NCBI RefSeq assembly: GCF_029946505.1
Contig: NZ_JARZHG010000049.1
Location: 1 to 64,000, forward strand
DNA length: 64,000 nucleotides
Direction of reading: 5' to 3'
Source of the DNA: Polyangium sp. y55x31
GTDB taxonomy: Bacteria; Myxococcota_A; Polyangia; Polyangiales; Polyangiaceae
Below the pieces are notes generated by a model. That model was not told the origin of the DNA. It did not search any database and was given only the letters and a program-made list of their open reading frames with translations. Position numbers and translations under genes: made by a program. Shown one piece after another: positions 61,682-64,000 of this stretch. Positions within the stretch are counted from its first letter, which is position 1, and each line of letters starts with the position of its first letter.

Positions 61682-64000
61682 GTGAGGTTCCAGCTACCCG
61701 ACAAACGGTACGGGCGCGAAGCCGAAGTGTGGGCCTTGCTCCGGGCCTTCGAGCGCGCCGCGACCGGGGCGAGCGAAATCGTGCTCGTCTCGGGCTGGGC
61801 GGGCGCGGGGAAATCGACGCTCGTCGAGGAGCTCGGCGCCTCGCTCGCCGCCCGCCGCGGTCACCTCGTCGCCGGCAAATTCGATCAATACAACCGCACC
61901 GTCCCCTTCGCCACGCTCCTGCGCGCGCTCGACGACCTGGCGCAGCGCGTGCTCGGCGACGGGGAGGGGGACGATACGGCCGAATGGCAAGAGCGCCTGT
62001 ACGAGGCGCTCGGCGAGGGCACGGCCGTGCTCGTCGAGACGCTTCCGAGCGCGCGATCGATGATCGCGGCGCCGTCGTCGCGGTCGCCGGCGACGACGTC
62101 GTCCTCGGCGAGCGCGGCGGAATCGCAGGCCCGGCTGGAACACGCGCTCCTGCGCTTTCTTTCCGTATTCGCGCGGCCCGAGCACCCGCTCGTCCTCTTC
62201 CTCGACGATCTGCAATGGGCCGATGACGCCTCGCTCCGCTTCCTCCTGGCCGTCGCCGGTGATCCCAGCATTCGAAACACCCTGCTGATCGGGGCGTACC
62301 GCGATCAGGAAGTGGGCCCGGAGCACCCGGTCACCGCGGCGAAGGTCGCGCTCCGGCAGCGCGGCGCGCGCCTCGAAGAAATAGACCTCCCGCCGCTCGG
62401 GCCCGAGCACCTGGAAGTGATGATCGCCGACACGCTCGGCGCTCCCGTGGAGCCCGAAATCCAGGCGCTCGCAGCCGAGGTGCACCGGCGCACCCGCGGA
62501 AACCCGTTTTTCGTGCGGGAGTTTCTCAGGTTCCTCGTGCAGGAGGGGTTCATCGCGGAGGGCGCGGCGCCCGGGGCGTTCGCCTGGGATCTCGCGCAGA
62601 TCCGGACGGCCCCGCTCCCCGAGGACGAGGTCGCCCTGATCGTCCGGGAAATGCGCAAGCTCCCGGCCGAGACGCAGGCCACGCTGCAGATCGCCGCGTG
62701 CATCGGCGCGACCTTCGACGTGCACGATCTCGCGGCGGCGCGTGGCACCACGGCGGCAGACGCCCTCGCGGCCCTCGCGCAGGCGAAGGGGAAGGAGCTC
62801 CTCATGCCCGTCGATCCGCGCAGGCGGATCGACGCCGCGGACGGCGCGCCGATCCCGTTCCGTTTCCTTCACGATCGCGTCCGGCAAGCCGCCTACGAGC
62901 TCATCGGCGAGGACGATCTGCCGCGGATCCGGCTCCTCGTGGGTCGGCGTCTTTATGCCGACGCGCGCGTCCGCGGCGTCATCGACGAAAAACTCTTTGA
63001 ATTCGTCGAGCACCTGAATGCCGGCGCCTCGCTGATCACCGGCGCGGCCGAGCGGGACGAGCTCGCCCGGCTCGACCTCGCGGCCGGCGCGCGGGCCAAG
63101 GCGCGGACGGCGTACGACGCGGCGGCGCGGTATTATGCCGCGGGCGCGGCGCTCGCGCTCTCCGGCAGCGATCCGACGCTCCTCTTCGCGCTCCACCTCG
63201 GCCGGGCCGAATGCGTGTATCTGCGCGGCCAGCTCGACGAGGCCGAGGCGCTCCTCGTCGCCTTGCCGGTCCCGCCGCGAACGAGCACCGAAAAGGCCGC
63301 CGTGTGCCGCGTCCGCATGGCCGTCCGCACGACGCGCGGGCGTGCGGCCTCTGCCATCGAAGTGGGCCTCGACGCGCTCGCAGAGCTCGGCCTCGACATC
63401 CCGCGGGACGAGGCGACGGCCAAGTGCCTCGCGGAGAAGGAGCACGCCCGGGTGCGCGAGCGGCTCGCGGCGCGCGCTCTCTCCGAGCTTTCCGAGGGCG
63501 CGCCGCTCGAAGACCCGGACAAACGGGCCAAGCTCGAGATCCTCACGAATTTGCTCGCGCCGGCGAACCTGGTGCGGCCCGCGCTCTTCAGCCTCTGCGC
63601 GGCGATCCAGGCGAACATCTCGCTCGAACACGGGCACGCGGACGAATCCATTTATGGGTACATGCTCTACGGCATGCACCTCGCCACGTCGCTCGGCCGT
63701 TATGCCGAGGCGGGGGCGTTCGGCAAGCTCGCGCTCCGGCTCGACGAGCGGCGCGGCAATGCGGGCGAGCCTTGTCGATTGAATTTCGTGTACGGCTCGT
63801 ACGCCCATTTCCTCGAGCCCATCCCCGACGTGCTCGGCTATCTCCGAAAAGCCTACCGCACGGGGCTCGCGACCGGCGATTACATTTATCTCTCGTATGC
63901 GTGCAGCCACATCGTGCTCCTGCGTCTCGCGCTCGGTGATCCCCTGAAGGAAGTCGACGAGGAAGCCGAGCGGCTGCTTGCTTTGATGGAGCGGACGAAG
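61682..64000 (+). CDS. AAA-type ATPase regulator with TPR-like region (3' end outside window)
   Basis: At least 773 codons; the frame is open to the right edge. Start is a GTG (61682) giving MRFQLPDKRYGREAEVWALL. Residues ~30-330: ATPase with Walker A GWAGAGKS and Walker B LVLFLDDLQWADDAS; the segment KFDQYNRTVPFATLLRAL is almost the same as KFDQYKRDVPYGGLSMAL in the 1730-residue kinase at 10189, so both belong to one family. A helical TPR-like region follows. No kinase domain is fused in front; GAF and histidine kinase domains may lie beyond the window. Confidence 0.9.
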   Translation, partial: MRFQLPDKRYGREAEVWALLRAFERAATGASEIVLVSGWAGAGKSTLVEELGASLAARRGHLVAGKFDQYNRTVPFATLLRALDDLAQRVLGDGEGDDTAEWQERLYEALGEGTAVLVETLPSARSMIAAPSSRSPATTSSSASAAESQARLEHALLRFLSVFARPEHPLVLFLDDLQWADDASLRFLLAVAGDPSIRNTLLIGAYRDQEVGPEHPVTAAKVALRQRGARLEEIDLPPLGPEHLEVMIADTLGAPVEPEIQALAAEVHRRTRGNPFFVREFLRFLVQEGFIAEGAAPGAFAWDLAQIRTAPLPEDEVALIVREMRKLPAETQATLQIAACIGATFDVHDLAAARGTTAADALAALAQAKGKELLMPVDPRRRIDAADGAPIPFRFLHDRVRQAAYELIGEDDLPRIRLLVGRRLYADARVRGVIDEKLFEFVEHLNAGASLITGAAERDELARLDLAAGARAKARTAYDAAARYYAAGAALALSGSDPTLLFALHLGRAECVYLRGQLDEAEALLVALPVPPRTSTEKAAVCRVRMAVRTTRGRAASAIEVGLDALAELGLDIPRDEATAKCLAEKEHARVRERLAARALSELSEGAPLEDPDKRAKLEILTNLLAPANLVRPALFSLCAAIQANISLEHGHADESIYGYMLYGMHLATSLGRYAEAGAFGKLALRLDERRGNAGEPCRLNFVYGSYAHFLEPIPDVLGYLRKAYRTGLATGDYIYLSYACSHIVLLRLALGDPLKEVDEEAERLLALMERTK

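Overview
The window looks like chromosomal DNA from a myxobacterium, most likely of the Polyangium/Sorangium group. The GC content is very high and codons end almost always in G or C. There is a MYXO-CTERM sorting tail at the left edge, a Myxococcales-restricted TIGR02265/DUF2378-type protein, and many cysteine-rich or glycine-rich lipoproteins. Large signalling proteins fuse Ser/Thr kinase, AAA-type ATPase and sensor kinase modules. No rRNA, tRNA, CRISPR array, transposase or phage gene was recognised.

Layout, left to right. 1-8.3 kb: end of a MYXO-CTERM surface protein, DNA ligase ligA, a small secreted Cys-rich protein, an SDR oxidoreductase, a DUF2231 membrane protein, a hypothetical protein, a Kef/CPA2-type cation/proton antiporter and a Cys-rich lipoprotein. 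8.3-15.4 kb: a four-gene signalling operon (degenerate histidine kinase, two single-domain response regulators, and a 1730-residue kinase/ATPase/GAF/histidine kinase) behind a sigma-70-like promoter and a hairpin that covers the first ribosome binding site. 15.4-21.8 kb: a DUF4142 protein, a lipoprotein with a SARA C-terminal (DUF3480)-like region, a two-domain VOC protein, a Rieske oxygenase, a PhcB-like methyltransferase and the TIGR02265-type protein. 22.0-25.4 kb: an AhpD-family gene interrupted by an in-frame TGA that I read as selenocysteine, with a SECIS-like hairpin right after it, then a pseudokinase and a cytochrome P450. 25.3-29.7 kb: a GNAT acetyltransferase, a membrane protein and a 779-residue lipoprotein. 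29.8-32.9 kb: an aromatic amino acid cluster (prephenate dehydrogenase with C-terminal chorismate mutase, DAHP synthase, prephenate dehydratase). 32.9-35 kb: an exonuclease-phosphatase/lamin-tail protein flanked by three copies of a four-hairpin repeat. 35-37.6 kb: an ECF41-like sigma factor downstream of an FAD-dependent oxidoreductase. 37.6-44 kb: lipoproteins, a 42-bp minisatellite and an ABC-F ATPase with a possible attenuating leader. 44.2-54.5 kb: a fibro-slime protein, STAS-like, DJ-1/PfpI, ATP-grasp and PAS-PAS-STAS proteins, a formate dehydrogenase-like molybdoenzyme, a TPR-like lipoprotein, a candidate secreted cysteine hydrolase with PPHxAT repeats, a DUF2243 pair and a Cys-rich lipoprotein. 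54.5-64 kb: endonuclease III, a 1321-residue Ser/Thr kinase-ATPase, a heme-oxygenase-like protein with a PilZ-like tail, a glutathione S-transferase and the start of another ATPase regulator that runs off the end.

The most interesting item is the selenocysteine AhpD gene (22083-23111), which a standard annotation would split at the TGA; it lies 25 nt upstream of a kinase-fold protein that has lost all catalytic residues. Other strong points are the covarying four-hairpin repeat that fills a convergent intergenic region from stop codon to stop codon, a recurrent TAnnnT motif 6-9 nt before start codons that lack a Shine-Dalgarno sequence (leaderless transcription, frequent for lipoprotein genes), the SARA-like domain in a bacterial lipoprotein, and the PPHxAT-repeat candidate effector.
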